The position numbers were made by a program, and so were the translations under genes. 6,158 nucleotides of DNA from an uncultured Mollicutes bacterium (GTDB lineage Bacteria > Bacillota_I > Bacilli_A > MAG-NZ): the NCBI GenBank assembly GCA_913064935.1, contig CAJYBF010000066.1, positions 1 through 6,158 of the forward strand. Reading direction: 5' to 3'. This document shows, one piece after another, positions 1-5,670 of this stretch. Position 1 is the first letter of the stretch. Every line of letters begins with the position of its first letter. The notes beneath the pieces are model-generated. The model did no database searches, was not told where the DNA came from, and worked only from the letters and a program-made list of their open reading frames with translations.

Positions 1-78
1 CCGGCAGTTCTGTTTTATCTGGTGTCGCGAACGGCTGCTGCGAGTCTAGACTTTTGTGCCCACTGCTTTGAAACGTAG

Positions 79-402
79 CCAAATACAGATTTAATAGGTG
101 CGGAGCGCTTGGATCGATCTTGATATTTCTCCAAATCAAGCGGCTTCCTCATTTTGTGCTACGCAATCCATCAAATGGTTTGGAAGGTGGGATTTTTACA
201 CTTTTTCAACCCAAACAACATCAATCTGCTGCTACTCGGCCTCTGCTTATTTGCTCATGCGAACGTCAAAGCCTTCGGGGATGCGGTTGAAAATGCCATC
301 AAGGGAGCCAGTGGCGTTCTGATTCAATTCCCGCTCTATTTTGGAATTGTGGACATCATGAAAGCGAGTGGCATGGTGGTTCAATTTTTGGCATTTTTCA
401 TT
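79..402 (+). pseudogene. Fragment of an AtoE-family short-chain fatty acid transporter
   Basis: Frame 1 resembles an internal segment of the AtoE/TIGR00366-type short-chain fatty acid permease, a multi-pass inner-membrane carrier. Recalled E. coli AtoE has an ERLEES motif, then a membrane helix, then NTVNLMFMIAGLLLH, then GILVQFPFYAGI and a GL..LITEFFI stretch. This fragment has ERLDRS (103-120), a hydrophobic stretch, NPNNINLLLLGL (about 211-246), GVLIQFPLYFGI (about 313-348) and GMVVQFLAFFI (370-402). The match stops abruptly at about 402, and the transporter's remaining C-terminal half is absent. An in-frame TGA at 121-123 sits where homologues have a basic residue, and a TAG lies at 76-78. 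No recognisable transporter sequence is seen before about 97. GC content is clearly higher than in the rest of the window. It is therefore a truncated, broken and probably foreign fragment. The family call rests on remembered motifs. Confidence 0.62.
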
Positions 403-990
403 CGATACTCTACCTAAATACTCAGCCTTTGTGTCGTAATAGAATTCTGTGATAGTAGCTTTCATATATGGTCCTGTGTATAAAAACACTATTCCAAAAG
501 TAATACCTCCAAGTAAAATCCAACCTATAACTGATAATCCTAAAAAGAATAAATCCATTTTTCTACCCTTCATCATTCTTTCACTAAGTTCCAAAACTTC
601 CATGCCTTCTAATTTAAAATCGTCGTCTACAACTATATAGTCACTCAAAGCATATGAAAATGCTTTGATTATCCCTGGCACAATCAATAACAGAGTCCAT
701 AGAAGGATTAACAACCCTTTAATAAAATATAGAAGCATCGCAGCCCCGAATTTTTCTTTTAAATCAGTATAATAAGTAAATACGTTTCCGATTTCGGCCT
801 CTGAGTTTCTCAAGTTCATATAGAAAACCGTAATTCCTATATTGATTGGCCAAAGTAAAACACCTAAAAATGCCATAGCTGGTAGTATTGTTGTTATTAA
901 TCCGGCTATTATTGTCGGAATAAATAAGGCAATAATTGCGGGTCCCCAATTTCCGACTAATACAGAAAGTGCTCTTTCTTTTTGATTCAT
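247..990 (-). CDS. DUF975 family integral membrane protein (3' end chimeric)
   Basis: This encodes a multi-pass membrane protein of the DUF975 family, whose function is unknown. About 195 residues are genuine. Hydrophobic segments lie near residues 14-36, 38-58, 83-115 and 148-173. The family-typical pattern is present: LLIVPGIIKAFSYALSDY, then an acidic patch, then SERMMKGRKMDLFFLGLSVIGW, then a last helix ending YTGPYMKATITEFYYD. The ATG at 988-990 is preceded by AAGGGG (minus strand) at normal spacing. The last ~50 residues (below about position 403) are hydrophilic and unlike the family. They are antisense to the transporter fragment, so the stop at 247 is not the natural end. DUF975 proteins usually end shortly after the FYYD-like segment, so only a short natural tail is probably lost. 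The gene follows the murA terminator and probably has its own promoter. Confidence 0.75.
   Translation of the reverse strand: MNQKERALSVLVGNWGPAIIALFIPTIIAGLITTILPAMAFLGVLLWPINIGITVFYMNLRNSEAEIGNVFTYYTDLKEKFGAAMLLYFIKGLLILLWTLLLIVPGIIKAFSYALSDYIVVDDDFKLEGMEVLELSERMMKGRKMDLFFLGLSVIGWILLGGITFGIVFLYTGPYMKATITEFYYDTKAEYLGRVSNEKCQKLNHHATRFHDVHNSKIERELNQNATGSLDGIFNRIPEGFDVRMSK
391..412. other. Probable chimeric or recombination junction
   Basis: Transporter-like coding on the + strand ends at about 402, and DUF975-like coding on the minus strand ends at about the same place. Base composition changes from about 48% GC on the left (241-360) to about 30% on the right (481-540). The junction lies in the T-rich string around 386-402, so short shared sequence could have allowed a false join. 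No inverted repeat, target duplication or recombinase gene is visible, so nothing suggests a mobile-element boundary. Confidence 0.6.
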
Positions 991-1010
991 AAAACCACCC
1001 CTTATACTTC

Positions 1011-1016
1011 ATTATA
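1011..1016 (-). promoter_or_regulatory. Possible -10 box for the DUF975 gene
   Basis: The minus strand reads TATAAT here, in the gap between the murA terminator and the DUF975 start. No good -35 exists at 17 bp (the nearest, TTGTAT, is 20 bp away). The implied transcription start would lie almost on the ribosome binding site, so this is a weak call. Confidence 0.28.
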
Positions 1017-1040
1017 GTTTATTTCGAGGAATAATAATAC

Positions 1041-1071
1041 AAAAAAAATCCCTCTTCGCTATGGAAGAGGG
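1041..1071 (-). terminator. Rho-independent terminator of murA
   Basis: The arms CCCTCTTC (1050-1057) and GAAGAGGG (1064-1071) form a perfect 8-bp stem with a 6-base loop. On the minus strand the hairpin is followed by a run of eight T (complement of 1041-1048). It begins 14 bases after the murA stop codon, so it ends the murA transcript and separates it from the DUF975 gene. Confidence 0.9.
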
Positions 1072-1084
1072 CTTCGTGTGATGA

Positions 1085-2308
1085 TTAAATAATCTTTGCG
1101 CCTAATTTAATTAGTTTTTTTACAAAATTAGTGTATCCTCTTTCGATAATCTCTACATCTTCCACAACGGTCTCACCTTCAGCTATTAGTCCTGCTAATA
1201 CTAAGGACATTCCACCCCTTAAATCTTTAGCGGTGACCATCTCTCCAATTAGTTTTGTTGGATAAACCTGAATAACATTTCCGCATACATTAATATGTCC
1301 ATTCATTTTATTTATCTCTTTACAATTACTGAATCTGTTGTCGAATACGTTGTCTGTTACTGTTCCACCGCATCTTGTTAAAGCTACAGTGAAAGGCTGT
1401 TGGAGATCTGTTGGAAATCCAGGAAAAACATCTGTTACAATATTAATTCTTTTTAATTTATTTCTCCTAACCTCGAGAACTCCGTTATTATAAGAGACAT
1501 CACAACCTAAGTCGCTTAATACATCCACCGTGCTTTTTAAATCACCAATGTCTACATTAAATATGTTTACACTTCCAAAAAGTGCACCAATAAGAGCGTA
1601 AGTCCCAGCTTCAATTCGGTCAGCCTTTATTTTGTATTCTACATTGTTTAGTTTGTTTACCCCTTTTATCGAGACTACTCTTTCACTAGTTAAGCTAATG
1701 TTCGCACCCATCTTGTTTAAAAACTGAATAACATCTTGGACTTCTGGTTCAATAGAGGCATTTTCAATAAATGTTTCTCCAACGCATCGAACGCTTGCTA
1801 AGATAAGATTTATCGTAGCTCCTACCGAAGGTTTAGGAAGAGTTATCTTCCCTACAATGACATCTTTTTTTGTTATTACTATTCTGTCATTGTCTTCTTC
1901 TACTTTGATTCCTAACTTCTTGAACCCATCAAGGTGATAATCTATTGGCCTACTGCCGAGATTACAACCTCCTGGATAACTAATTACAATAGCATCGAAT
2001 CTATTCACTAGCGCTCCCATAAGATAGTATGAACCTCTGATATCTCCAATCAATGAGTTATCTAAAACATTTCTGTTTAGTCCCTCAGAGTTTATAATGA
2101 GTTTTTCAGATTCATATTTATACTCACAACCAATGCTTTTTAGTATCTCTAACAATTTCGACACATCACTTATATTAGGGATATTACTTAATACACATTC
2201 ATCACATAAAAGAGATGCGACGATATTTGGTAAAGCACTGTTTTTGGCACCATCGATTATTACATCACCAGACAAATGGTTTCCACCAATTATCCTTATA
2301 TACTTCAA
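1085..2308 (-). CDS. murA: UDP-N-acetylglucosamine 1-carboxyvinyltransferase (MurA)
   Basis: This cytoplasmic enzyme transfers enolpyruvate from phosphoenolpyruvate to UDP-GlcNAc, the first committed step of peptidoglycan synthesis (EC 2.5.1.7). At 407 residues it is slightly short of the usual 417-430 but complete. Family landmarks are in place: K22-N23 in DGAKNSALP, R91, the active-site Cys115 in PGGCNLGSRP with R120, the D230-R231-I-E-A-G-T block, D301 in FPTDLQQPF (equivalent to E. coli D305), DLRGG, and R390 in ERGYTNF. A Cys at position 115, rather than Asp, predicts the fosfomycin-sensitive form. The start is TTG (2306-2308). It lies 10 bases after AAAGGA, and no in-frame ATG lies nearby upstream; the alignment N-terminus (KYIRIIGGN) supports it. 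It is transcribed alone: divergent from the fumarase genes and closed by a terminator. Firmicutes often carry two paralogues (MurA/MurZ), and one window cannot show which this is. Confidence 0.96.
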   Translation of the reverse strand: MKYIRIIGGNHLSGDVIIDGAKNSALPNIVASLLCDECVLSNIPNISDVSKLLEILKSIGCEYKYESEKLIINSEGLNRNVLDNSLIGDIRGSYYLMGALVNRFDAIVISYPGGCNLGSRPIDYHLDGFKKLGIKVEEDNDRIVITKKDVIVGKITLPKPSVGATINLILASVRCVGETFIENASIEPEVQDVIQFLNKMGANISLTSERVVSIKGVNKLNNVEYKIKADRIEAGTYALIGALFGSVNIFNVDIGDLKSTVDVLSDLGCDVSYNNGVLEVRRNKLKRINIVTDVFPGFPTDLQQPFTVALTRCGGTVTDNVFDNRFSNCKEINKMNGHINVCGNVIQVYPTKLIGEMVTAKDLRGGMSLVLAGLIAEGETVVEDVEIIERGYTNFVKKLIKLGAKII

Positions 2309-2348
2309 ATAATCACAATCCTTTACAAAACATTATATTTTTTTTCAT

Positions 2349-2379
2349 ATTATAATATGTTTATCTTTTAATTTTGCAA
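2349..2379 (-). promoter_or_regulatory. Candidate murA promoter
   Basis: On the minus strand TTGCAA (2374-2379) and TATAAT (2349-2354) are separated by 19 bp, about 40 bases upstream of the TTG start. The -10 is perfect; the spacing is slightly long. The 93-base gap also has to hold the start signals of the divergent fumarase genes. Confidence 0.42.
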
Positions 2380-2388
2380 CAAGAAGAT

Positions 2389-2406
2389 TATAATAAAGTG
2401 GGTGAT
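2389..2406 (+). promoter_or_regulatory. Start region of the fumarase alpha gene (ribosome binding site, possible -10)
   Basis: GGGTGAT (2400-2406) resembles the 3' part of the consensus AAGGAGGTGAT and is placed correctly for an ATG at 2411. This argues against the in-frame GTG at 2402, which lies inside the binding site. A TATAAT at 2389-2394 is the only good -10 close by, but it lacks a clear -35 and would leave a leader of only about ten bases. The true promoter is therefore unresolved. Confidence 0.4.
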
Positions 2407-2410
2407 AATT

Positions 2411-3247
2411 ATGCGTATAATAGAAAAACAAACAATAATAGCTACTGTTAAGAATTTATGCTTAGATTCTAATTTTGTTTTGGGTAACGATGTACTTAGT
2501 AGAATTAAGCACTTTAAATCTAAGGAACAAAACCCTATGGGTATAGAAATTCTTACACAGATTGAGGATAATGCTGAAATTGCTAAGAAAGAACAAAAAC
2601 CGATGTGCCAAGATACTGGAATAGTTGTTGTATTCCTAGAAATTGGGAAGGTTCAGATGGACTTTGATATATATGAAGCGGTGAATGAAGGTATAAGACA
2701 AGCTTACAAAGAAGGCTATCTTAGAAATTCTACACTTAAGCATCCCTTAACTAGAGAAAATCAAGGAGACAATACTCCTGCAATAATTCATACAAAAGTT
2801 ACTTTGAATGATTCAATAAAGATCACCGTTGCCCCAAAGGGTGGCGGAAGCGAGAATATGAGTCGACTTAAAATGCTTACTCCAGCCGAAGGTTATCAAG
2901 GAGTAAAGGATTTTGTTTTAGAAACTGTGACTTTAGCAGGAGGTAAAACATGCCCTCCTATAATAGTGGGAGTTGGAATCGGTGGTAACTTTGAAAAATC
3001 GGCGATTTTAGCTAAAGAGTCATTAATGCGCGATATTGATGATTCATCAAGTATTGAAATAAACAAAAATTTAGAGTTAGAATTATTAGAAGAAATAAAT
3101 AAACTTGGCATAGGACCTATGGGATTTGGTGGTACTACCACCGCACTAGCAGTAAAAGTAAATACTTATCCATGTCACATAGCTGCATTACCAGTTGCAG
3201 TTAATTTGCAGTGTCATTCAGCAAGACATAAGAGTATCCTGTTATGA
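2411..3247 (+). CDS. fumA: Fumarate hydratase, class I, alpha subunit
   Basis: This is the catalytic iron-sulfur subunit of a two-subunit class I hydro-lyase that interconverts fumarate and L-malate (EC 4.2.1.2) in the cytoplasm. Its 278 residues match the usual size of about 280. The three expected [4Fe-4S] cysteines are present: C66 in KPMCQDTG, C181 in GGKTCPPIIVGVGIGG and C268 in NLQCHSARH. Other signatures are the HPLTRENQGDNTPA stretch, the APKGGGSENMS glycine-rich loop and the GIGPMGFGGTTTALAVKV block. The ATG at 2411 is chosen over GTG 2402 because of the ribosome binding site and because the N-terminus then aligns with the family. The stop overlaps the beta-subunit start (ATGA at 3244-3247), so the two are translationally coupled. 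L-tartrate dehydratase alpha subunits share this fold, and the sequence alone cannot fully exclude that substrate. Confidence 0.93.
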   Translation: MRIIEKQTIIATVKNLCLDSNFVLGNDVLSRIKHFKSKEQNPMGIEILTQIEDNAEIAKKEQKPMCQDTGIVVVFLEIGKVQMDFDIYEAVNEGIRQAYKEGYLRNSTLKHPLTRENQGDNTPAIIHTKVTLNDSIKITVAPKGGGSENMSRLKMLTPAEGYQGVKDFVLETVTLAGGKTCPPIIVGVGIGGNFEKSAILAKESLMRDIDDSSSIEINKNLELELLEEINKLGIGPMGFGGTTTALAVKVNTYPCHIAALPVAVNLQCHSARHKSILL

Positions 3248-3789
3248 AAATAAATACACCGTTAACTAAGGACAAGTTAAAATCTCTAAAAGCAGGAGAC
3301 TTAGTATATATCACTGGTAAGATATATACAGCAAGAGACGCTGCTCATAAAAAGTTAGTAGATATGATTAACAATAATCAAGAGCTTCCAATTCCAATTA
3401 AGGATTCAATAATCTATTATGTAGGACCTACACCAGCTAAACCAAATGAACCAATTGGTTCTTGTGGACCAACGACGAGTTATAGGATGGACCCATTTCT
3501 TAATCCTTTGTTAGAACTTGGATTAACGGGATCTATCGGAAAAGGTGCACGTAGTTAGAAGGCAAAAGACCAACTGATAACACATAAAGCAGTTTATTTT
3601 CAAGCAATGGGAGGAACAGCTGCTTACTTAAGCAAATTTGTTAAGGAATCCAAACTTATAGCCTTTGAAGAACTACAAAGCGAGGCAATACGAGAATTAA
3701 TAGTGCAAGATTTTCCAGTGTTTGTTACTTATGATGTATACGGCAACGACCTTATTACAAATGGAATAGAGAAGTATAGGATTAAATAA
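3244..3789 (+). pseudogene. fumB: Fumarate hydratase, class I, beta subunit, interrupted by an in-frame TAG
   Basis: This is the beta subunit that completes the class I fumarase active site with the upstream alpha subunit. Counting through codon 105 (TAG, 3556-3558), the frame gives about 181 residues, the normal size for the family. The first 104 residues hold the substrate-binding motifs: TGKIYTARDAAHKKL, YYVGPTPAKP, GSCGPTTSYRMD and GSIGKGARS. After the TAG the same frame continues without any shift into well-conserved sequence: HKAVYFQAMGG (3589-3621), then a stretch ending in FEELQSEAIRELIVQDFPVFVTYD, and it stops at TAA 3787-3789. Homologues carry a variable, often acidic or polar residue at the TAG position, so a single change from GAG, CAG or AAG would explain it. 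The ATG at 3607 has no ribosome binding site, so restart there is unlikely. A real nonsense mutation, a sequencing error or readthrough are all possible. Confidence 0.88.
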
Positions 3790-3792
3790 AAT

Positions 3793-3830
3793 AATGTCCA
3801 CTGAATATTATTCAGTGGACATTTTCTATT
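3793..3830. terminator. Bidirectional terminator between convergent genes
   Basis: A 13-bp perfect stem (3793-3805 with 3811-3823, core TGTCCACTGAA/TTCAGTGGACA) closes a loop of five or fewer bases. The + strand is followed by a T-rich tail from 3822. The minus strand reads ATTTTATTTAAT after the hairpin, so it can end both the fumarase transcript and the DUF4349 transcript, which converge here. Confidence 0.9.
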
Positions 3831-3834
3831 TTGT

Positions 3835-4992
3835 TTATTTTTTTGATTTCTTATAGATAATTCTTATAGGAACAAATACTACGCCTATCACTACAGCGTA
3901 TGGTAATATCGCTATTAATCCCAGAACGATAAATTCAAACACAAGAACTAAAGAATTCATTGTTCCAACAAACATATCACTTGTTTTATTAAAGAATGTT
4001 TTGTCTGTCGTAACGAACATCTTGTCTTTTACTGAAAAGTTGTGTTCCTCTTCTAATGAATAGGCTTCAAGGTCATAGCTTTGGTCTGAATCCAAACCAC
4101 CAGCAGTTAGTGTAACATACCCATCACCAAGAACGGCTTCCTCAAATTGTAATACCATCTTGTTTTCTATTTTCATATTAACATAAACAACAGTATCATT
4201 CTCACTATGATTGAATACTCTAATAGTTATTGAATCAGTTCCTTTGTCAATCAAATTTATGTTCGGTTGAGATGATTTCGGAAGTTCTGATGCTTCAAGG
4301 ACCTTTGCTTTGTTAATAGTTAGGTTCACTGTACTGTATTCAACTAATGAGTCATAGTTAGTCATCTGAATTCCAATGTAATTCAGTTCGGACTCAATAT
4401 CAACTCGTACTTCTTCTAAATCCACAATGCTTTCCAAAGTATCGGCTATTTCGATTAATTCCAAAATTCTAATGTGTTGCGTTTCTAATGCTTCTTTTCT
4501 TGCTTCAAAAGTAGAATATGAACTAGTGATGTCGTCGGAACTTTTTGAATAACTAATTAGTTCGCCTTCTGTCTTAATTGAGTTTACTAAATTTGTAAGG
4601 TTATATGATTTTACTCTAATCTTCATCGTATATCTAGTTTCTGTTAATGTTTCATTTTCTACATAGCCCTCATATATTGATAATTTACTAAGAACTGTGT
4701 TATAAACATCGTCAGGTGTTTCTGATTCGAGTGTAAGATTTGCTGTATATATTATTTTTCGGTTATCTAGTGGTGGAGTTGATGACACATCTGGAGAATC
4801 GCCTTCACCATAATTATCACTTCCAGAAACATCGTTATATATGTTTTCTCCTGGAACTTCTACGTATACCGCATCGCCTGGCACATCGACATATTCAATT
4901 ACTGTCTCATATGCAACATCAGAATCTACACTGCCACAACCAGTAATCAGTAAAACACTTAATACAAGTAATACTAAGATACTCTTCTTCAT
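3835..4992 (-). CDS. DUF4349 lipoprotein with an extra C-terminal beta domain and membrane anchor
   Basis: This is a surface-exposed membrane protein of the DUF4349 family, of unknown function. It starts with a lipoprotein signal: two lysines, a hydrophobic core and the lipobox LITGC, with the lipidated Cys at 19. Residues 28-77 are a low-complexity acidic linker with a repeated YV-(D/E)-VPG-(D/E) motif. The DUF4349 core spans about 78-232: RKIIYTANLTLE, EGYVENE, then SSDDIT..YSTFEARKEALE leading into a helical, probably coiled-coil segment (160-212) and a final VEYSTVNLTI strand. Residues 245-325 form an additional beta-rich segment that looks fibronectin type III-like (inference). A hydrophobic anchor lies at about 347-378 and the protein ends in KKSKK. 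The ATG follows GAGGGGGAT, a good ribosome binding site. At 385 residues it is longer than many relatives because of the extra segment. The gene has its own promoter. Confidence 0.87.
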   Translation of the reverse strand: MKKSILVLLVLSVLLITGCGSVDSDVAYETVIEYVDVPGDAVYVEVPGENIYNDVSGSDNYGEGDSPDVSSTPPLDNRKIIYTANLTLESETPDDVYNTVLSKLSIYEGYVENETLTETRYTMKIRVKSYNLTNLVNSIKTEGELISYSKSSDDITSSYSTFEARKEALETQHIRILELIEIADTLESIVDLEEVRVDIESELNYIGIQMTNYDSLVEYSTVNLTINKAKVLEASELPKSSQPNINLIDKGTDSITIRVFNHSENDTVVYVNMKIENKMVLQFEEAVLGDGYVTLTAGGLDSDQSYDLEAYSLEEEHNFSVKDKMFVTTDKTFFNKTSDMFVGTMNSLVLVFEFIVLGLIAILPYAVVIGVVFVPIRIIYKKSKK

Positions 4993-5047
4993 TTTTTAAT
5001 CCCCCTCTTCAATTATACATAATAATTGCCTAATAATTCTATGTAAT

Positions 5048-5079
5048 ATATACAGTAAAATATGTAACTTACTGTATAT
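5048..5079. promoter_or_regulatory. Operator-like inverted repeat over the DUF4349 promoter
   Basis: ATATACAGTAA (5048-5058) and TTACTGTATAT (5069-5079) are perfect 11-bp inverted repeats around a 10-base spacer, with centres 21 bp apart, two turns of the helix. The dyad covers the -10 box and nearly all of the spacer of the predicted promoter, the classic place for a repressor dimer or tetramer. It has no T-run after it on either strand, so it is a poor terminator for the upstream gene. The regulator is unknown. Confidence 0.55.
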
Positions 5080-5086
5080 GTGTCAA
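5057..5086 (-). promoter_or_regulatory. Promoter of the DUF4349 gene
   Basis: On the minus strand a perfect TTGACA (-35, 5081-5086) is followed after 18 bp by TATTTT (-10, 5057-5062). This predicts a leader of about 55-60 bases before the ATG at 4992. The -35 lies only a few bases beyond the stop codon of the upstream carbonic anhydrase-like gene. Confidence 0.6.
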
Positions 5087-5090
5087 TTTT

Positions 5091-5567
5091 CTAGCCTTTA
5101 TATTCCTGACTTAACTTAATGTAATGTTCCTTGTTCGTTGAGATAGACTTTATTTCCGCTTCTGATAACTCTTTCAAAATTCTCATAGGATTACCAATTG
5201 CTAAATGTCTTTTAGGTACAACTTTGCCTGGTGGTACAACTGTCCCTGCACCTACAAGTGCACCTTCTTGAACCTTAGCACCGTCTAGGATGATTGCTCC
5301 CATCCCAATCAGCGCATTATCCTCAACAACTGCGGAGTGAATAATCGCTGAATGTCCAACAGTTACGTTATTACCTATAATAGTAGGAAATTCTACACTG
5401 TCATGAATACAACATAGATCCTGGATGTTCGTCCCTTCTCCTATTACAACAGAATTCATATCCGATCTAATGACTGCATTGAACCATACACTTGAGTTTT
5501 TCCCTATTTTTACATTACCAACGATTTTAGCTCCGTCGGCAACGAATACTGAACTGTGAATTTTCAT
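5091..5567 (-). CDS. Gamma-class carbonic anhydrase-like hexapeptide-repeat protein
   Basis: This is a left-handed beta-helix protein of the gamma carbonic anhydrase (YrdA/PaaY-like) family, acting as a trimer in the cytoplasm. The 158 residues contain repeated hexapeptide turns (for example GAKIVGNVKIG and NALIGMGAIILDGAKVQEGALVGAG). The three metal-ligand histidines are present: H55 in CIHDS, and H72 and H77 in VGHSAIIH. So are R34 and D36 in VIRSDMN and Q49-D50 in NIQD. The acidic loop of archaeal Cam is missing, as is common in the short bacterial forms, so CO2 hydration is plausible but unproven; members often have other or unknown substrates. A C-terminal helix (about 133-156) caps the helix as usual. 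The ATG at 5565-5567 follows AAGGAGGTAAT, a near-perfect ribosome binding site. The stop is TAG (5091-5093), and the natural family end falls there. Confidence 0.9.
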   Translation of the reverse strand: MKIHSSVFVADGAKIVGNVKIGKNSSVWFNAVIRSDMNSVVIGEGTNIQDLCCIHDSVEFPTIIGNNVTVGHSAIIHSAVVEDNALIGMGAIILDGAKVQEGALVGAGTVVPPGKVVPKRHLAIGNPMRILKELSEAEIKSISTNKEHYIKLSQEYKG

Positions 5568-5592
5568 ATTACCTCCTTGAAAACTTTATTGT

Positions 5593-5601
5593 ATTATAAC
5601 A
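5593..5601 (-). promoter_or_regulatory. Extended -10 promoter of the carbonic anhydrase-like gene
   Basis: The minus strand reads TGTTATAAT: a perfect TATAAT (5593-5598) with an extended -10 TG one base upstream. The -35 position holds only a T-rich hexamer, which extended -10 promoters tolerate. The implied leader is about 20 bases and leaves the strong ribosome binding site intact. Confidence 0.55.
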
Positions 5602-5611
5602 CGTTAATAAC

Positions 5612-5640
5612 TTGCAAAAACATCAAAGAACTATTAAGAT
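5612..5640 (+). promoter_or_regulatory. Promoter of the small charged protein gene
   Basis: TTGCAA (5612-5617) and TAAGAT (5635-5640) are separated by exactly 17 bp and predict transcription from about 5647, roughly 24 bases before the ATG at 5671. It lies back to back with the promoter of the carbonic anhydrase-like gene in an 80-base gap. Confidence 0.5.
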
Positions 5641-5670
5641 ATTACTGTAGATGTGAGAGGGAGTGAGAGA

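Noticed and set aside
247..402. C-terminal extension or fusion domain of the DUF975 protein
   Set aside because: The sequence is antisense to a recognisable transporter fragment with different base composition, so it is an artefact of the junction.
2374..2394. TTGCAA plus TATAAT as the fumarase promoter
   Set aside because: The gap is only 9 bp, too short for a sigma-A promoter on the + strand.
3556..3606. Pyrrolysine insertion element after the TAG
   Set aside because: Only a 5-bp AACTG/CAGTT pairing with a long loop is visible, fumarase has no known need for pyrrolysine, and TAG is used as a stop elsewhere in the window.
3607..3789. Separate 60-residue gene starting at ATG 3607
   Set aside because: It is in the same frame as the fumarase beta gene, matches that family's C-terminal part and has no ribosome binding site; it is the second half of the interrupted gene.
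5048..5079. Terminator of the carbonic anhydrase-like gene
   Set aside because: The stem is AT-rich, the loop is 10 bases and no T-run follows on the minus strand; its position over a promoter fits an operator better.
5048..5079. LexA (SOS) or MecI/BlaI/CopY-type operator
   Set aside because: The half-sites contain CTGT/ACAG and TACA/TGTA but in the wrong orientation or spacing for these known operators, so no regulator is named.
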